From NCBI GenBank assembly GCA_002717485.1, contig PBDW01000007.1:62001-126000 (forward strand): 64,000 nt of DNA, read 5' to 3'. Positions 28,470-40,573 of the stretch are shown piece by piece. The notes beneath the pieces are model-generated. The model was not told the DNA's origin. It made no database searches and was given only the letters and a program-made list of their open reading frames with translations. Source of the DNA: Pelagibacteraceae bacterium (GTDB lineage: Bacteria; Pseudomonadota; Alphaproteobacteria; HIMB59; GCA-002718135). The stretch's first letter is position 1, and every line of letters starts with the position of its first letter. The position numbers were made by a program, and so were the translations under genes.

Positions 28470-30866
28470 ATGCAGAAAATTACCTCAATCCCTGTATTAC
28501 CACTTAGAGACATTGTAGTTTTTCCTAATATGATAGTCCCGCTTTTTGTTGGGCGCGAAGCATCAATAAAGGCTTTAAATGAAGTTATGGGTAATAATAA
28601 AAAAATTCTTCTTTTGGCGCAAAAAAACTCGAATCTAGATTTGCCTAAAAGTGAAGATTTATATCATACAGGAACATTGGCGAATATTTTACAACTACTA
28701 AAATTACCTGATGGAACTTTAAAGGTTTTAGTAGAAGGAAAATCTAGAGCGGAGGTAATTAAATTTAGAACAAATGACGATTATTTTTTAGTAGATTATA
28801 ATGTTGTTAAGAGCAAAGTTAAATCTTCAGAAGAATGTATGGTTTTAAGTAAGTTAATACTTAAATTATTTGAAACCTACACTAACACAAACAACAGTAT
28901 TCCAGAAGAAGTATTTAAAACTGCTAATTCTATAAAAGATATAGATGTTTTAGTTGATACGATTATTCCCCATCTAAATATTAGCATAGAGGAAAAACAA
29001 AAATTATTAGAAAATTTATATACAGATAAAAGAATGGAAAAAGTTTATTCCTTTTTAGAGTCTGAAATTAATTCCCTAAATATTGAAAAGAAAATTAAGG
29101 GTAGAGTTAAAAGACAAATGGAGAAGACTCAAAGAGAATACTACCTTAATGAACAAATGAAAGCTATTCAAAAAGAACTAGGCGACAATGATGATATAAA
29201 TGATATGGCAGAAATTGAAAATAAAATTAATACAATAAAATTATCAAATGAAGCTAAAGAAAAGGCAAAGTCAGAATTAAAAAAACTTAAAAATATGAGT
29301 CCAATGTCTGCCGAGGCCACAGTAGTTAGAAATTATTTAGATTGGATATTAAATATACCCTGGAATGAAAGAGCTAAAATTAAAAAAGATATTAAAAATG
29401 CAAGAAAAATTTTAGACGAAGATCATTATGGCTTGCATAAAGTCAAAGATCGTATCATAGAGTATTTAGCAGTCCAAAAAAGAAAAGAAAAAATTAAAGG
29501 ACCAATTCTTTGTTTGGTAGGCCCTCCTGGAGTTGGCAAAACATCGTTAGGTAAATCAATTGCAAGATGTACAGGTAGAAGTTTTGTTAGAATGTCACTC
29601 GGCGGTGTAAGAGACGAAGCTGAGATAAGAGGTCACAGAAGGACCTATATTGGCTCTATGCCTGGCAAAATTATACAAGGAATAAAAAAAACAAAACATA
29701 GCAACCCCCTATTTCTTTTAGATGAAGTTGATAAATTGGGCTCAGATTGGAGAGGGGATCCATCTTCAGCATTATTAGAAGTTCTTGATCCAGAACAAAA
29801 TTTTAGTTTTAATGATCACTATCTAGAGGTTGATTATGATCTTTCAGATGTTATGTTTATATGCACTGCAAATACATTAAATATTCCCCCGGCTCTTTAT
29901 GACAGAATGGAAGTATTGAGAATAGCTGGATACACAGAAGAAGAAAAAGTGCAAATAGCTAAGAAGTATTTAATACCAAAACAAATTGAACTTAATGGTT
30001 TGTTAAAAAAAGAAATTAAAATAAATGATAAAATTACAAAAACTTTAATTCGTTACTATACCAGAGAAGCAGGTGTAAGAGGTCTTGAAAGAGAAATAGC
30101 AAAAATTTCAAGAAAAGTTGTTAAAGAAATTGAAACAACAAATAAAAAATTAATTACTTTAAACGAAAAAAATGTGGAAAAATTTTCAGGAATTAAAAAA
30201 TACAGAAGCAATGAGATAGAGAAATCAAATTTAGTAGGCATAACAAACGGTTTGGCTTGGACAGAAACTGGTGGCGAGTTGTTATCCATAGAAGTATCAA
30301 CTTCACGTGGAAAGGGTAAGTTAACAATTACTGGAAAACTTGGAGAAGTTATGAAAGAATCAGTACAAGCTGCAACTTCATTTGTTAAGTCACAATCACA
30401 TATTTATGGAATTAAACCATCAACATTTGATAAATTAGATATTCATATTCATGTTCCAGAAGGTGCAACGCCTAAAGATGGCCCCAGTGCTGGTGTAGCA
30501 ATATTTAATTCTATAGTTTCTGCCTTTACTGGTGTTAAATCAAAGAAAGATACTGCAATGACAGGAGAAATAACCTTAAGAGGAAGAATTCTTCCAATTG
30601 GTGGTCTTAAGGAAAAACTTTTGGCTGCTGTAAGAACTGGTATTAAAAATGTTATTATACCTCTAGAGAATAAAAAAGATTTGGCCGAAGTTCCACCTGA
30701 AGTTGCAAAAAAATTAAAGATTATACCTTTAGAGAATGCTAACGAAATTTTGAAATATTCTCTTACTAAAACATTGAATCCTATAAAATTAGACGAATCT
30801 GAAATGTTTACTGATATTTCATCAAACAAAGATATAAAAAATAAGCAAACAACTATAGCTCATTAA
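28470..30866 (+). CDS. lon: ATP-dependent protease La
   Basis: GPPGVGKTSLGKSIARCTGR, LLDEVDKLGSDWRGDPSSALLEVLDPEQN, KDGPSAGVAIF catalytic Ser region. Confidence 0.97.
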   Translation: MQKITSIPVLPLRDIVVFPNMIVPLFVGREASIKALNEVMGNNKKILLLAQKNSNLDLPKSEDLYHTGTLANILQLLKLPDGTLKVLVEGKSRAEVIKFRTNDDYFLVDYNVVKSKVKSSEECMVLSKLILKLFETYTNTNNSIPEEVFKTANSIKDIDVLVDTIIPHLNISIEEKQKLLENLYTDKRMEKVYSFLESEINSLNIEKKIKGRVKRQMEKTQREYYLNEQMKAIQKELGDNDDINDMAEIENKINTIKLSNEAKEKAKSELKKLKNMSPMSAEATVVRNYLDWILNIPWNERAKIKKDIKNARKILDEDHYGLHKVKDRIIEYLAVQKRKEKIKGPILCLVGPPGVGKTSLGKSIARCTGRSFVRMSLGGVRDEAEIRGHRRTYIGSMPGKIIQGIKKTKHSNPLFLLDEVDKLGSDWRGDPSSALLEVLDPEQNFSFNDHYLEVDYDLSDVMFICTANTLNIPPALYDRMEVLRIAGYTEEEKVQIAKKYLIPKQIELNGLLKKEIKINDKITKTLIRYYTREAGVRGLEREIAKISRKVVKEIETTNKKLITLNEKNVEKFSGIKKYRSNEIEKSNLVGITNGLAWTETGGELLSIEVSTSRGKGKLTITGKLGEVMKESVQAATSFVKSQSHIYGIKPSTFDKLDIHIHVPEGATPKDGPSAGVAIFNSIVSAFTGVKSKKDTAMTGEITLRGRILPIGGLKEKLLAAVRTGIKNVIIPLENKKDLAEVPPEVAKKLKIIPLENANEILKYSLTKTLNPIKLDESEMFTDISSNKDIKNKQTTIAH

Positions 30867-30930
30867 TCCTTATTTTTAGCCATTTATTTCATATTATCTC
30901 AAATTTCCGCCATTTTTAAATATTTTCTTA

Positions 30931-30960
30931 TTGACGTCATCACATTTCAGGAATTAGATT
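30931..30960 (+). promoter_or_regulatory. Candidate sigma70-type promoter for hupB
   Basis: TTGACG, 18-nt spacer, TAGATT, upstream of the hupB SD (AAGGAG). Confidence 0.35.
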
Positions 30961-30990
30961 AGCTAATTATATTCAAATAAGGAGTTTATC

Positions 30991-31269
30991 GTGAATAAAA
31001 ATGATTTAATGGCAGCTGTTTCAACAAATGCTGGGTTATCCAAACAAGATTCCTCAAGATGTGTTGAAACAATCCTTGATACAATAACAAATGCTCTTAA
31101 AAGGGGCGAAGAAGTAAGAATAGTTGGTTTTGGAACTTTTAGTGTTTCTCACAGAAAAGCTACTACTGGCAGAAATCCTAGAACTGGGGAGTCAATTCAA
31201 ATTCCAGCTTCAAAACGTCCAAAATTTTCTGTTGGAAAAGCCTTAAAAGACGCTGTTAATAACAGCTAA
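30991..31269 (+). CDS. hupB: DNA-binding protein HU
   Basis: MNKNDLMAAVSTNAGLSKQDSSRCVETILDTIT...GFGTFSVSHRKATTGRNPRTGESIQIPASKRPKFSVGKALKDAVN. Confidence 0.95.
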   Translation: MNKNDLMAAVSTNAGLSKQDSSRCVETILDTITNALKRGEEVRIVGFGTFSVSHRKATTGRNPRTGESIQIPASKRPKFSVGKALKDAVNNS

Positions 31270-31294
31270 TAATTTATTATTTTTATTGTTGCAC

Positions 31295-31320
31295 CGGCTG
31301 TTAAATATATTTAACAGCCG
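31295..31320 (+). terminator. Perfect 26-nt palindrome downstream of hupB; candidate terminator or processing hairpin
   Basis: CGGCTGTTAAATATATTTAACAGCCG is its own reverse complement; only a weak downstream T tract. Confidence 0.45.
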
Positions 31321-31331
31321 TGTACAATTAT

Positions 31332-31407
31332 GGGCGTTTAGCTCAGTTGGTAGAGCATCTCGTTTACACCGAGAGGGTCGGGAGTTCGAGTCTCTCAACG
31401 CCCACCA
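31332..31407 (+). tRNA. tRNA-Val (TAC), CCA encoded
   Basis: GGGCGTTTAGCTCAGTTGGTAGAGCATCTCGTTTACACCGAGAGGGTCGGGAGTTCGAGTCTCTCAACGCCCACCA. Confidence 0.96.
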
Positions 31408-31410
31408 ATT

Positions 31411-31487
31411 GGGGGTGTAGTTCAGCTGGTTAGAACGCTTGCCTGTCACGCAAGAGGCCGCGGGTTCGAGTCCCGTCACTCCCGCCA
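31411..31487 (+). tRNA. tRNA-Asp (GTC), CCA encoded
   Basis: GGGGGTGTAGTTCAGCTGGTTAGAACGCTTGCCTGTCACGCAAGAGGCCGCGGGTTCGAGTCCCGTCACTCCCGCCA. Confidence 0.96.
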
Positions 31488-31560
31488 AATTCTTTAAGTG
31501 TTTTTTTTATGAATTGCTATATGTTATATAAAATCTTTAATTTTATTAACTTTTTATATT

Positions 31561-31926
31561 ATGCAAGAACTATTGAGCGAATATTTACCAATTTTAATTT
31601 TTATAGCTGTTTCCTTATTAATAGCTTTTTCAATGATGTTCATTTCCTTTGTTGTTTCACCAAAAAACCCAGATGCTGAAAAACTCTCACCTTATGAATG
31701 TGGTTTTGAAGCTTTAAACGATGCTAGGGGTAAATTTGATGTCAGATTTTATTTAGTTGCAATACTTTTTATAATATTTGATCTTGAAGTAGCCTTTCTT
31801 TTTCCTTGGGCAGTAAGCTTAAAATCGATTGGATTATTTGGCTTTTGGTCAATGATGATTTTTCTACTTTTTTTAACAATAGGTTTTATTTATGAATGGA
31901 AAAAAGGGGCCCTTGAATGGGAATAG
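31561..31926 (+). CDS. nuoA: NADH-quinone oxidoreductase subunit A
   Basis: [45 protein letters not shown]. Confidence 0.95.
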   Translation: MQELLSEYLPILIFIAVSLLIAFSMMFISFVVSPKNPDAEKLSPYECGFEALNDARGKFDVRFYLVAILFIIFDLEVAFLFPWAVSLKSIGLFGFWSMMIFLLFLTIGFIYEWKKGALEWE

Positions 31927-32429
31927 AAAAAATAAATCTCGAATCAACTGCTCCGTTAGAAAATGATTTAAAATCTAAAGGTTTTATTGTTACAACTTTT
32001 AATAATCTTGTAACGTGGGCAAGAAATGGATCGTTATGGCCAATGACCTTTGGTTTAGCATGTTGCGGAGTAGAAATGATGCATTCGTATATGAGTCGTT
32101 ATGATTTAGATAGGTTAGGCGTGGTTCCGAGAGGAAGTCCTAGACAGTCTGATGTAATGATTGTTGCGGGAACACTAACCAATAAGATGGCCCCTGCATT
32201 AAGAAAAGTTTATGATCAGATGCCTGAACCAAGGTGGGTTATATCTATGGGATCTTGTGCTAACGGAGGTGGTTATTACCATTATTCTTATTCAGTAGTC
32301 AGAGGTTGTGATCGTATAGTCCCAGTTGATATATATGTTCCTGGATGTCCTCCTACAGCAGAAGCTTTAGTTTACGGTATTTTACAGCTCCAAAAAAAAA
32401 TAGAACAAAGAAATAAAGAAAATTCTTAG
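31917..32429 (+). CDS. nuoB: NADH-quinone oxidoreductase subunit B
   Basis: [60 protein letters not shown]. Confidence 0.97.
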   Translation: MGIEKINLESTAPLENDLKSKGFIVTTFNNLVTWARNGSLWPMTFGLACCGVEMMHSYMSRYDLDRLGVVPRGSPRQSDVMIVAGTLTNKMAPALRKVYDQMPEPRWVISMGSCANGGGYYHYSYSVVRGCDRIVPVDIYVPGCPPTAEALVYGILQLQKKIEQRNKENS

Positions 32430-32432
32430 TGT

Positions 32433-33050
32433 ATGTCAGAAATTTTCGATTTGGAAAAATATATAACTGATCAATTAAAAGATTGCTCAATAAATACTTC
32501 TATAAGTAATAATAATTTATTTTTAAAGTGTAATAAGCGTGATTTAATAAATGTTATAAATTTTTTAAAAAATGATAAAAAAACATCTTTTTCACAACTT
32601 ATAGATATTACTGCTGTAGACCATATAAATAATGATAAAAGATTTGAGGTTATATATATCTTATTAAGCATCGAATTTAATTATAGAATTATAATTAAAA
32701 TTTTTATTTCAGAAGATGAGAGTGTTCCATCTATTAGCGATATTTACAAATCATCTAATTGGTACGAAAGGGAATGTTATGATTTATTTGGTATAATTTT
32801 TACTAATCATCCAGATCTAAGAAGAATTATGATGGATTATAATTTTGTTGGACATCCGCTTAGAAAAGATTTTCCACTTACTGGTCATACAGAAGTTCGT
32901 TACGATGATTTGCAAAAAAAAGTCATATATGAAACCGTTAAATTAGACCAAGATTATAGAAACTTCGATTTTACAAGTCCTTGGGAGGGTTTTAAAGATA
33001 ATTTAAATGAAATGAAAAAGATCCAGAAAGCAGATAATGATAAAAAATAA
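32433..33050 (+). CDS. nuoC: NADH-quinone oxidoreductase subunit C
   Basis: [50 protein letters not shown]. Confidence 0.95.
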   Translation: MSEIFDLEKYITDQLKDCSINTSISNNNLFLKCNKRDLINVINFLKNDKKTSFSQLIDITAVDHINNDKRFEVIYILLSIEFNYRIIIKIFISEDESVPSISDIYKSSNWYERECYDLFGIIFTNHPDLRRIMMDYNFVGHPLRKDFPLTGHTEVRYDDLQKKVIYETVKLDQDYRNFDFTSPWEGFKDNLNEMKKIQKADNDKK

Positions 33051-34215
33051 CGAACAGACTACAACTATTAACTTTGGTCCACAACATCCAGCTGCCCACG
33101 GTGTATTAAGGTTAATAGTTGAGTTGAATGGAGAAGTGGTTGAAAGAGCTGATCCACATATAGGTCTTCTTCATCGTGGAACAGAAAAGTTAATAGAATA
33201 TAAAACCTATCTTCAAGCTATACCTTATTTTGATAGGTTAGATTATGTTTCTCCAATGTGTCAAGAACATGCATTTGCTCTTGCGACGGAACAGCTTCTC
33301 AAGATAAAAATTCCAGAAAGAGCAAAATATATTAGAGTAATATTTGCAGAAATTACTAGAATACTTAATCATCTATTAAATATACCCGCATATGCTGCAG
33401 ATATTGGTGCTGTAACACCTTTTCTTTGGTGTTTTGAAGAAAGAGAAAAGCTTTTAGAATTTCATGAGGCAGTTTCTGGTGCGAGATTTCATGCAGCATA
33501 TTTCAGACCTGGCGGAGTGCATCAAGATATGCCAGATGGGTTAGAAGATAAAATACATGATTATATGGAAAAATTTCCAAAGTTTATTGATGATCTTGAA
33601 ACATTATTAACAGAGAATAGAATATTGAGACAAAGATCGGTTGATATAGGAATTCTATCTATTGAAGAAGCTAAACTTTGGGGATGTACAGGTCCAATTC
33701 TAAGAGCTTCTGGCTTAGCTTGGGATCTCAGAAGGTCCCAACCCTATGATGCTTATGATCAAGTAGAGTTTGATGTACCCATAGGTACAAAAGGTGATTG
33801 TTATGATCGTTATCTTATCAGGATTGAGGAAATGAGACAAAGCGCATTAATAGTTAATCAATGCCTTTCAAAAATTAAGAAAGGTGATGTTATGGTAAAT
33901 GACAATAAAATATCACCACCTAAAAGATCACAAATGAAAAAATCAATGGAGGCACTAATCCATCATTTTAAATTATTTACTGAAGGTTACAGAGTTGAAC
34001 CAGGGGAAACATATTGTGCAGTTGAAGCTCCAAAAGGAGAATTTGGTGTTTACTTAGTATCAGATGGTTCAAGCAAGCCTTATAGATGCAAACTTAGAGC
34101 ACCAGGATTTGCGCACTTGCAAGCTTTAGACTTTTTATCTAAAGGCCATCTTATGGCTGATATACCTGCAATACTTGGAAGTCTAGACATTGTTTTCGGA
34201 GAAATTGATCGATGA
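33037..34215 (+). CDS. nuoD: NADH-quinone oxidoreductase subunit D
   Basis: [42 protein letters not shown]-term [12 protein letters not shown]. Confidence 0.97.
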   Translation: MIKNNEQTTTINFGPQHPAAHGVLRLIVELNGEVVERADPHIGLLHRGTEKLIEYKTYLQAIPYFDRLDYVSPMCQEHAFALATEQLLKIKIPERAKYIRVIFAEITRILNHLLNIPAYAADIGAVTPFLWCFEEREKLLEFHEAVSGARFHAAYFRPGGVHQDMPDGLEDKIHDYMEKFPKFIDDLETLLTENRILRQRSVDIGILSIEEAKLWGCTGPILRASGLAWDLRRSQPYDAYDQVEFDVPIGTKGDCYDRYLIRIEEMRQSALIVNQCLSKIKKGDVMVNDNKISPPKRSQMKKSMEALIHHFKLFTEGYRVEPGETYCAVEAPKGEFGVYLVSDGSSKPYRCKLRAPGFAHLQALDFLSKGHLMADIPAILGSLDIVFGEIDR

Positions 34216-34808
34216 GCAGGCATCCTGGATTAATTAATAAAACAGAATTTCCACAACCTGATAATTTTAGCTGGACTGAGGAAAATTTAAGAAAGATTGA
34301 TAAAATTATTGATAAGTATCCTAAGAAAAGAATTCAAAGTGCTGTTATTCCTATACTAGATCTTGCCCAAAAACAAAATGGTGGTTGGCTGTCTCAAAAA
34401 GCAATTGAAAAAGTTGCAAAAACGTTAAGTATGTCAATTATTAGAGTTATGGAAGTTGCAACGTTTTATTCTATGTTCAATCTTGAGCCAGTTGGAAAGA
34501 ATTTTGTTCAAATTTGCAGAACTACACCTTGCTGGCTTCGAGGTAGCGATAAACTTACAAAAATAGCAAAAAAATTTACAAAATGTGAATTAGGCCAGTT
34601 ATCTGAAGATAAATTATTTACAATAGTTGAAGTTGAGTGTCTTGGTGCCTGCTGCAATGCCCCAATGGTACAAATTAACAATGACTATTATGAAGATTTA
34701 AATGAAAATATTTTATTAAAAATATTAGAAGATCTAAAAAACAATAAAGATGTAAAATCAGGTTCACAAATAGGTAGAATTAATTCAAAACCTCTAAAAC
34801 AATGTTAA
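34212..34808 (+). CDS. nuoE: NADH-quinone oxidoreductase subunit E
   Basis: [50 protein letters not shown] ([2Fe-2S] ligands). Confidence 0.95.
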   Translation: MSRHPGLINKTEFPQPDNFSWTEENLRKIDKIIDKYPKKRIQSAVIPILDLAQKQNGGWLSQKAIEKVAKTLSMSIIRVMEVATFYSMFNLEPVGKNFVQICRTTPCWLRGSDKLTKIAKKFTKCELGQLSEDKLFTIVEVECLGACCNAPMVQINNDYYEDLNENILLKILEDLKNNKDVKSGSQIGRINSKPLKQC

Positions 34809-36085
34809 AAGCTGAAAATAAAATATTTAGTAATCTTTACGGTGAAAAAGACTGGCGACTTAAAGGAGCGATGGCTAGGGGTACGTGGAACAATACAAAA
34901 GAACTATTATTAAAAGGAAAAGATTTTATTCTTGAAGAAGTAAAAAAAAGTGGTTTAAGAGGGCGTGGCGGAGCAGGCTTTCCCACTGGTCTTAAGTTAT
35001 CTTTTATGCCAAAAAACATTGAACACAAGCCTCATTATTTAGTTGTAAATGCAGACGAATCAGAACCAGGCACTTGCAAAGACAGAGAAATATTAAGAAA
35101 TGACCCACACTTGTTAATTGAGGGCTGCCTTCTTTCAAGTTTTGCGATTAGTGCAAAAGCTTGTTACATATATATTAGAGGTGAATATTACAATGAGTCA
35201 TCTAACTTGCAACAGGCGATTAACGAGGCGTATGAAAATGGGTTAATAGGAAAAAACGCTTGCAAAAGTGGTTGGGATTTTGATCTTTATCTTCACAGAG
35301 GTGCTGGGGCATATATCTGTGGTGAAGAGACAGCTTTACTAGAGAGCTTGGAAGGCAAGAAAGGTCAGCCAAGATTGAAACCACCATTCCCAGCCGCTGT
35401 TGGCTTATATGGTTGTCCGACTACTGTTAACAACGTAGAAACTATAGCAGTGATTCCAACAATTATTAGAAGGGGCTCAAGTTGGTTTGCAGATATAGGT
35501 AGGCCAAAAAATACTGGGACTAAAATTTTTTGTATTTCTGGACATGTAAATTCTCCATGCAATGTTGAAGAAGAAATGGGCATACCTCTTAAAGAACTTA
35601 TTGAAAAGCATGCTGGAGGTGTCAGAGGAGGTTGGGAAAATTTACTAGCAGTTATACCAGGAGGAGCAAGTGTTCCACTAATTCCTAAGTCTATTTGTGA
35701 TAATGTATTAATGGATTTTGATAGTTTACAAGAAGTGCAAAGCGGACTGGGTACTGCTGCTGTAATTGTTATGGATAAATCTACAGATATTATTGAAGCT
35801 ATTTCAAGACTCTCACATTTTTATATGCATGAAAGTTGTGGTCAATGTACACCTTGCAGAGAAGGAACCGGATGGCTTTATAGAATGATGACAAAAATGA
35901 TCAAAGGTGATTTGTTATCTCCAGAAGTTGATAAACTATTATCAGTAACAAAACAGGTTGAAGGTCATACAATTTGTGCTTTAGGTGATGCTGCGGCTTG
36001 GCCAATACAGGGTCTTCTAAGACATTTCCGTGAAGATGTTGAAAAAAGAATTATTGAACATAATAAAATTAAAGAGGTTGCTTGA
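34802..36085 (+). CDS. nuoF: NADH-quinone oxidoreductase subunit F
   Basis: [53 protein letters not shown]. Confidence 0.97.
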   Translation: MLKAENKIFSNLYGEKDWRLKGAMARGTWNNTKELLLKGKDFILEEVKKSGLRGRGGAGFPTGLKLSFMPKNIEHKPHYLVVNADESEPGTCKDREILRNDPHLLIEGCLLSSFAISAKACYIYIRGEYYNESSNLQQAINEAYENGLIGKNACKSGWDFDLYLHRGAGAYICGEETALLESLEGKKGQPRLKPPFPAAVGLYGCPTTVNNVETIAVIPTIIRRGSSWFADIGRPKNTGTKIFCISGHVNSPCNVEEEMGIPLKELIEKHAGGVRGGWENLLAVIPGGASVPLIPKSICDNVLMDFDSLQEVQSGLGTAAVIVMDKSTDIIEAISRLSHFYMHESCGQCTPCREGTGWLYRMMTKMIKGDLLSPEVDKLLSVTKQVEGHTICALGDAAAWPIQGLLRHFREDVEKRIIEHNKIKEVA

Positions 36086-38148
36086 TGCCTACAATTATTA
36101 TTAATGATGAAAAAATAGAATTCAAAGAAGGAATGAATGTGCTTCAAGCATGTGAACTAGCCGGTATAGAGATACCACGATTTTGTTACCATGATCGTTT
36201 ATCAATAGCTGGTAATTGTAGAATGTGTCTTGTTGAGATGGAAAATTCCCCAAAACCAATTGCTTCATGTGCTATGCCTGCAACAGATGGTATGAAAATT
36301 AAAACTAATTCAAAAATAGTAAAAGATGCACGACACGGTGTTATGGAATTTCTTTTAATAAATCATCCACTAGATTGCCCAATATGTGATCAAGGTGGCG
36401 AATGTGACCTACAAGATCAAGCTATGTACTATGGATTTGATAAGTCAAGCTATAAGGAAAATAAAAGAGCGGTTAATAATAAATATATGGGTCCGCTGAT
36501 AAGCACTATAATGACTCGTTGCATACATTGTACTAGGTGCGTACGTTTCTCAACTGAAATTGCGGGAGTTGATGATTTAGGTCTTTTAGGGAGAGGGGAA
36601 AAAGCTGAAATTACAACCTATTTAGAAAAAGCAATGAACTCTGAATTGTCAGGAAATGTAATAGATTTATGTCCCGTTGGCGCGTTAACTAACAAGCCCT
36701 ATGAATTTCAGGCAAGACCTTGGGAGCTAAAAAAAACTGAAACGATAGATGTATTTGATGCTGTAGGTTCAAATATACGTGTCGATAGTATTGGGAAAAA
36801 AGTATTAAGGGTTCTTCCTAGAATAAATGAAGATATTAACGAAGAATGGATAAATGATAAAACCAGATTTGCAATTGATGGACTTCAAAAGCAACGATTA
36901 GATAAATGTTACATTAAAGAAAATGAACGTTTTCAAGAGACCTCTTGGAAAAAAGCATTAGATAGAATTATTTTGCAAATTAATAAAACTAGTTCAAAAA
37001 ATATTATGACACTTTCAGGCAAGTTATCAGATGTTGAAACAATATTTTCAACGAAAATGCTATTTGATAATATAGGAAGTAACAATTATGAATGTAGAAT
37101 TGATAATGTTAGAATAGAACCTAAAGCAAGGGTAAGTTATACATTCAATACTGGTATTGCTCGAATTGAAGAATCAGACTTAATATTACTTATTGGCACA
37201 AATCCGAGATGGGAAGCCAGCATCTTAAATGCAAGAATAAGAAAATCATATCTAAACAACAATACTAGAGTAGCCTTAATTGGAAACAAGAAAGACTTAA
37301 CTTATGATTATGAATATCTAGGTAATTCTTTAAAAATTTTAGAAGATATATTAAATGAAAAGAACGATTTTTCTTTATTAATGAAAGAATCAAAAAAACC
37401 GATGATTATTCTTGGTGAAGCAGCACTCGCAAGACAGGATGGCAATTGTGTTTTGAATGTTTGCAGAAAAATGTGCGAAAAATTCTCAATAGTTGATAAA
37501 AATTGGAATGGTTTTAATTTCTTAAATTCTTCAATTTCAAAAATTGGCGCACTTGATATTGGTTTTTATAACGAATCTTTCTCTGCTGATGTGCAAAAAA
37601 ATATAGACAAATTTTGTTCTAATAAAGAATCAGTCGTTTTTCTTTTAGGCGTTGATGAAATTGATATGGATATTTTTCAAAATTCCTTCGTAGTTTATAT
37701 TGGTCATCATGGAGATAGAGGCGCACATAGAGCAGATGTAATTTTGCCCGCACCTGCATATACTGAGAAAGATTCATTGTATGTGAATTTAGAAGGAAGA
37801 ATTTTGCAGGCACATCAATGTCATGCCCCATTAGGTGATGCAAAAGAAGAATGGAAAATTATGAAGATGCTTGGAGATATGCTGGGGGCAAATATGAAAT
37901 TTAAAAATCTGCATGAATTAAGAGAATTAATATGCTTATCAAATGAATTATTTAGAGAAATTAACGTTTTGCATAAAAATAAGTTTTCTACCTTTGGTAT
38001 TTCAGGGGAAATTATTGAAAGTCCAATAGTCGACGTTATCAATAATTTTTATATGACCGATCCTATTAGCAGATCCTCCAAAACTATGGCGGAGTGTACT
38101 TCGGACATTTTAAAATTAAACAAGGATGCATTAATTCCAAATGATTAG
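36082..38148 (+). CDS. nuoG: NADH-quinone oxidoreductase subunit G
   Basis: [68 protein letters not shown]. Confidence 0.95.
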   Translation: MMPTIIINDEKIEFKEGMNVLQACELAGIEIPRFCYHDRLSIAGNCRMCLVEMENSPKPIASCAMPATDGMKIKTNSKIVKDARHGVMEFLLINHPLDCPICDQGGECDLQDQAMYYGFDKSSYKENKRAVNNKYMGPLISTIMTRCIHCTRCVRFSTEIAGVDDLGLLGRGEKAEITTYLEKAMNSELSGNVIDLCPVGALTNKPYEFQARPWELKKTETIDVFDAVGSNIRVDSIGKKVLRVLPRINEDINEEWINDKTRFAIDGLQKQRLDKCYIKENERFQETSWKKALDRIILQINKTSSKNIMTLSGKLSDVETIFSTKMLFDNIGSNNYECRIDNVRIEPKARVSYTFNTGIARIEESDLILLIGTNPRWEASILNARIRKSYLNNNTRVALIGNKKDLTYDYEYLGNSLKILEDILNEKNDFSLLMKESKKPMIILGEAALARQDGNCVLNVCRKMCEKFSIVDKNWNGFNFLNSSISKIGALDIGFYNESFSADVQKNIDKFCSNKESVVFLLGVDEIDMDIFQNSFVVYIGHHGDRGAHRADVILPAPAYTEKDSLYVNLEGRILQAHQCHAPLGDAKEEWKIMKMLGDMLGANMKFKNLHELRELICLSNELFREINVLHKNKFSTFGISGEIIESPIVDVINNFYMTDPISRSSKTMAECTSDILKLNKDALIPND

Positions 38149-39157
38149 TTTAATCTTTAACAATTTAATACTACCGTTATTGATTATCCTATCTCAGATT
38201 TTAGCAATAATTTTACCATTATTCTTAGCTGTTGCATTCTTAATTTATGCTGAAAGAAAAATTCTTGGAGCAATACAACTTAGGCGCGGACCTAATGTTG
38301 TAGGTCCTTTTGGTCTATTCCAATCATTTGCAGACGCAATAAAACTTCTTACCAAAGAAAATATAATTCCTAAAAACTCTAACAAGTTTATTTTTATTTT
38401 AGCACCAGTTATTACTTTATCTCTTAGTTTGATAGCCTGGGCAGTAATTCCATTTGCACCTGGTTTAGTCTTATCGGATATAAATGTTGGTATTATGTAT
38501 TTATTTGCTGTTTCCTCTCTTGGTGTCTATGGTGTTATTATGGCTGGTTGGGCCAGTAATTCACAATATCCTTTTTTAGGAGCTTTACGCTCAGCTGCGC
38601 AAATGGTTTCTTACGAAGTGTCAATTGGATTTGTAATAATAACAGTTTTACTCTGTGTTGGTTCTTTAAATTTATCAAAAATCGTAGAAGCTCAATCAAC
38701 TATCTGGTTCGCCATCCCCTTGTTTCCAATGTTTTTTATTTTTTTTATATCTACTTTAGCTGAAACAAACAGATTACCTTTTGATCTTCCAGAAGATGAA
38801 GCTACATTGGTTGCTGGTTTTTTTACTGAATATTCTTCATCAGCATTTATGTTATTTTTTCTTGGCGAGTATGCAAATATGATTTTAATGAGTGCTATGA
38901 CTACAATATTATTTTTAGGAGGCTGGTTGCCACCTTTTGATATTATACCTTTTACCTGGATTCCCGGACCAATATGGTTTTTTTTAAAAATAACTTTTAT
39001 ATTATTTTTATTTCTTTGGGTTCGGGGAACTCTTCCACGCTATCGTTATGATCAACTTATGCGTTTAGGTTGGAAAATATTTTTACCCTTTTCTTTGTTC
39101 TGGGTAGTATTTACCGCAGGAGTATTAATGACCTTTGACATTCTTCCTAACAACTAA
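38141..39157 (+). CDS. nuoH: NADH-quinone oxidoreductase subunit H
   Basis: [65 protein letters not shown]. Confidence 0.96.
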   Translation: MISLIFNNLILPLLIILSQILAIILPLFLAVAFLIYAERKILGAIQLRRGPNVVGPFGLFQSFADAIKLLTKENIIPKNSNKFIFILAPVITLSLSLIAWAVIPFAPGLVLSDINVGIMYLFAVSSLGVYGVIMAGWASNSQYPFLGALRSAAQMVSYEVSIGFVIITVLLCVGSLNLSKIVEAQSTIWFAIPLFPMFFIFFISTLAETNRLPFDLPEDEATLVAGFFTEYSSSAFMLFFLGEYANMILMSAMTTILFLGGWLPPFDIIPFTWIPGPIWFFLKITFILFLFLWVRGTLPRYRYDQLMRLGWKIFLPFSLFWVVFTAGVLMTFDILPNN

Positions 39158-39645
39158 TGAATAATATATTTAAAAAAATAAAATCATTTTTTCTTTATGA
39201 AATCTTTATAGGTTTATTTTTGACGTTAAAATATATTTTTAAAGAAAAAGTAACTATTAATTATCCTTATGAAAAAGGGCCTTTAAGTCCAAGATTTAGA
39301 GGAGAGCATGCTTTAAGAAGGTATCCTAATGGCGAAGAAAGATGCATAGCCTGTAAATTATGTGAATCCATTTGTCCAGCACAGGCAATAACAATTGAGG
39401 CAGAGGCAAGAGATGATGGAAGTAGAAGGACAACACGATATGATATTGATATGACAAAATGTATTTATTGCGGATTGTGTGAAGAATCGTGTCCGGTTGA
39501 CGCTATAGTAGAAGGTCCAAATTTTGAATTTGCCACTCAAACCAGAGAAGAATTAATTTATAATAAAGAAAAACTTTTGTCTAATGGAGACAGATGGGAA
39601 CAAGAAATAGCTCTTAATTTAAAAGCTAATGCAAAATATAGGTAA
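39157..39645 (+). CDS. nuoI: NADH-quinone oxidoreductase subunit I
   Basis: [58 protein letters not shown]. Confidence 0.96.
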   Translation: MNNIFKKIKSFFLYEIFIGLFLTLKYIFKEKVTINYPYEKGPLSPRFRGEHALRRYPNGEERCIACKLCESICPAQAITIEAEARDDGSRRTTRYDIDMTKCIYCGLCEESCPVDAIVEGPNFEFATQTREELIYNKEKLLSNGDRWEQEIALNLKANAKYR

Positions 39646-39650
39646 AAAAA

Positions 39651-40265
39651 ATGTTTATTTTTAGTGTTATTTTTTATTTTTTTGCTTTTATTATTGTAGC
39701 TTCATCGATTATGGTTATTAGTTCAAGAGATCCGATTCATTCAGTTTTATATTTAATTTTAAGCTTTGTCACATCTGCAATTTTATTTGTTACTTTAGGT
39801 GCAGAATTTTTAGCTATGATTTTAATAGTTGTTTATGTTGGAGCTGTAGCTGTTCTTTTCCTCTTTGTAGTTATGATGCTAGACATCAATTTTGTTAAAA
39901 TTAAAGAGGGTTTTTTAAGTTATCTTCCTATTGCGTTGTTGATATCCGCTTGTCTTGTAACTGAATTAATAATTATATTTATTTCAAAAAATAAATTACT
40001 TCCAGAGATTGTTAATTATTCTGATTTGCCTGATTTTAGCTCAAAGAGTAATACTAAAGATATAGGAAATGTATTATATACTGATTATTTTTATTTATTT
40101 CAAATTTCAGGATTAATTTTACTTGTTGCTATGATTGGTTCAATTGTTTTAACTTTAAGAACTAGACCTGGAGTTAAAAAACAAAATATCGCTGAACAAG
40201 TATTTGTGTCTACTAAGTCAAGAATTATTAAGAAAAAAGTTCCATTGAGAAAGGGAATTAAATGA
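39651..40265 (+). CDS. nuoJ: NADH-quinone oxidoreductase subunit J
   Basis: [54 protein letters not shown]. Confidence 0.95.
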   Translation: MFIFSVIFYFFAFIIVASSIMVISSRDPIHSVLYLILSFVTSAILFVTLGAEFLAMILIVVYVGAVAVLFLFVVMMLDINFVKIKEGFLSYLPIALLISACLVTELIIIFISKNKLLPEIVNYSDLPDFSSKSNTKDIGNVLYTDYFYLFQISGLILLVAMIGSIVLTLRTRPGVKKQNIAEQVFVSTKSRIIKKKVPLRKGIK

Positions 40266-40570
40266 TTATTTCTCTCGAACATTATTTAATACTTGGAGCC
40301 ATTGTATTTACTTTAGGTGTGCTAGGAATTTTTCTAAATAAAAAAAACGTAATAATAATTCTGATGTCTATTGAATTAATCTTATTATCAGTAAATATAA
40401 ACCTTGTAGCATTTTCAAGTTATCTTGGTGAAATTTCAGGACAAATATTTTCAATGTTTGTACTTACTGTTGCTGCTGCAGAAGCGGCTATAGGTTTGGC
40501 AATATTAGTTGTATTTTTCAGACATAACGGAACTATCTCAGTTGAAGATATAAATAAAATGAAAGGATAA
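40262..40570 (+). CDS. nuoK: NADH-quinone oxidoreductase subunit K
   Basis: [43 protein letters not shown]. Confidence 0.95.
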   Translation: MIISLEHYLILGAIVFTLGVLGIFLNKKNVIIILMSIELILLSVNINLVAFSSYLGEISGQIFSMFVLTVAAAEAAIGLAILVVFFRHNGTISVEDINKMKG

Positions 40571-40573
40571 TTT

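Noticed and set aside
31243-31488. Minus-strand 81-aa ORF (MAGVTGLEPAASCVTGKRSNQLNYTPNWWALRDSNSRPSRCKRDALPTELNAHN...)
   Set aside because: It is the antisense translation of the tRNA-Val and tRNA-Asp genes, a well-known spurious ORF type.
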